From JAGNNV01 sp031392925 (lineage in GTDB: Bacteria > Acidobacteriota > Vicinamibacteria > Fen-336 > JAGNNV01), in the NCBI GenBank assembly GCA_031392925.1, contig JANMVV010000168.1:1-13746 (forward strand): a stretch of 13,746 nucleotides of DNA, given 5' to 3'. The notes beneath the pieces were generated by a model. That model made no database searches. It was not told where the DNA came from and saw only the letters and a list, made by a program, of their open reading frames with translations. A program made the position numbers and the translations under genes. Every line of letters starts with the position of its first letter. The stretch's first letter is position 1. This document shows, one piece after another, positions 13,283 through 13,746 of this stretch.

Positions 13283-13746
13283 GAGGCTTGCACCAGGGGT
13301 TCAAGGTCTTGACGAACCTTGCGTACGGCTCGGAAAACGCTTTGCTTGGTTGCGGCCAGAGAGATACCGAGGGTCGTGCCGATGTGCTCGAGGGTGTGCC
13401 CCTCGAAATGGCGGAGCACGAAGGCGGTGCGCTCGGTGGCGCTCATCCTCTCCATGCTTTCGTTGACGCGGCGGCGGATGTCGGAGGCGTGGGCGTTCCG
13501 ATCGGGCCCGGGAGTGGTGGAGAGGAGGCTCGACGTGATGGCGCCGGCCTCGGAGTCAGTCTCGGGAAGGTCGTCCTCGGCGCGGCGCACGCGCTTGCGA
13601 AGGAGGTCGTAAGCGCAGTTCGTGGTGATTCGGTGGAGCCAGGTCGACAGCTCGGACCGGTTCTCGAACTTGTCGAGACCGCGGTAGGCCTTGAGGAGGG
13701 CTTCCTGCACTACGTCTTCGGCGTCCTGTTCGTTTCGGGTCATTCG
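13279..13746 (-). CDS. ECF (sigma-70 family) RNA polymerase sigma factor, 5' end cut by window edge
   Basis: 155 residues before the stop are visible. Region 2 appears as DAEDVVQEALLKAYRGLDKF...LSTWLHRITTNCAYDLLRKR, for -10 recognition. Region 4 appears as MSATERTAFVLRHFEGHTLEHIGTTLGISLAATKQSVFRAVRKVR, a helix-turn-helix for -35 recognition. The frame is open to the window edge. The Met at 13743 lies just before region 2.2, so the true start and region 2.1 are outside. Its stop overlaps the anti-sigma start. It probably drives this minus-strand group and other genes. Its promoter is not in the window. Confidence 0.93.
   Translation of the reverse strand, partial: RMTRNEQDAEDVVQEALLKAYRGLDKFENRSELSTWLHRITTNCAYDLLRKRVRRAEDDLPETDSEAGAITSSLLSTTPGPDRNAHASDIRRRVNESMERMSATERTAFVLRHFEGHTLEHIGTTLGISLAATKQSVFRAVRKVRQDLEPLVQAS

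Noticed and set aside
1..13746. CRISPR arrays, tRNA or rRNA genes, insertion sequences, riboswitches
   Set aside because: No regularly spaced repeats, cloverleaf-like sequences, transposase motifs or long leader regions were seen on either strand.

Overview
The window is high-GC DNA (roughly two-thirds G+C by eye) from a Gram-negative bacterium. The diderm reading rests on an outer-membrane beta-barrel with a terminal Phe, a lipoprotein c-type cytochrome and a Rieske/cytochrome b complex. A sigma-54 activator, an ECF sigma/anti-sigma pair and secreted HEAT-repeat proteins would suit an uncultured Acidobacteriota-like or related lineage. That taxonomic guess is weak because no marker gene is present.

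Layout. (1) 1-371, minus strand: 5' part of purE, running off the left edge. (2) 555-1895, plus: a sigma-54 (NtrC-type) activator whose receiver domain has lost its phosphorylation residues. (3) 1896-2111: a compact control region with two related dyads (1901-1917 and 1958-1978) and a near-perfect -24/-12 promoter (2066-2081). (4) 2112-10232, plus: seven tightly packed genes, most overlapping or spaced by under 16 nt. In order they encode a Cyc2-like monoheme cytochrome-porin, a cupredoxin, a GltD/DsrL-like FAD/NAD(P)/2x[4Fe-4S] flavoprotein starting at a CTG, a Rieske protein, a fused b6f-like cytochrome b, an eight-heme membrane-anchored cytochrome c and a monoheme lipoprotein cytochrome c. 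(5) 10233-13746, minus: a convergent group read from the right edge. It holds an ECF sigma factor (cut by the window), its zinc-finger anti-sigma factor, a coiled-coil/HEAT-repeat exported protein, and a second small exported HEAT-like gene broken by two single-base frameshifts.

How it may work. The seven-gene operon has the parts needed to link a redox partner at the outer membrane to periplasmic copper and heme carriers, a quinone-reactive Rieske/cytochrome b core and a cytoplasmic NAD(P)-binding iron-sulfur flavoprotein. My main hypothesis is a quinol:cytochrome c complex carrying its own NAD(P) module, with a dedicated outer-membrane conduit. This could serve reverse electron transport from Fe(II) or another extracellular donor, or electron export. 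The parts are seen in the sequence; the direction and donor are inference. The upstream activator plus the paired dyads and -24/-12 promoter suggest local sigma-54 control that does not depend on a conventional histidine kinase.
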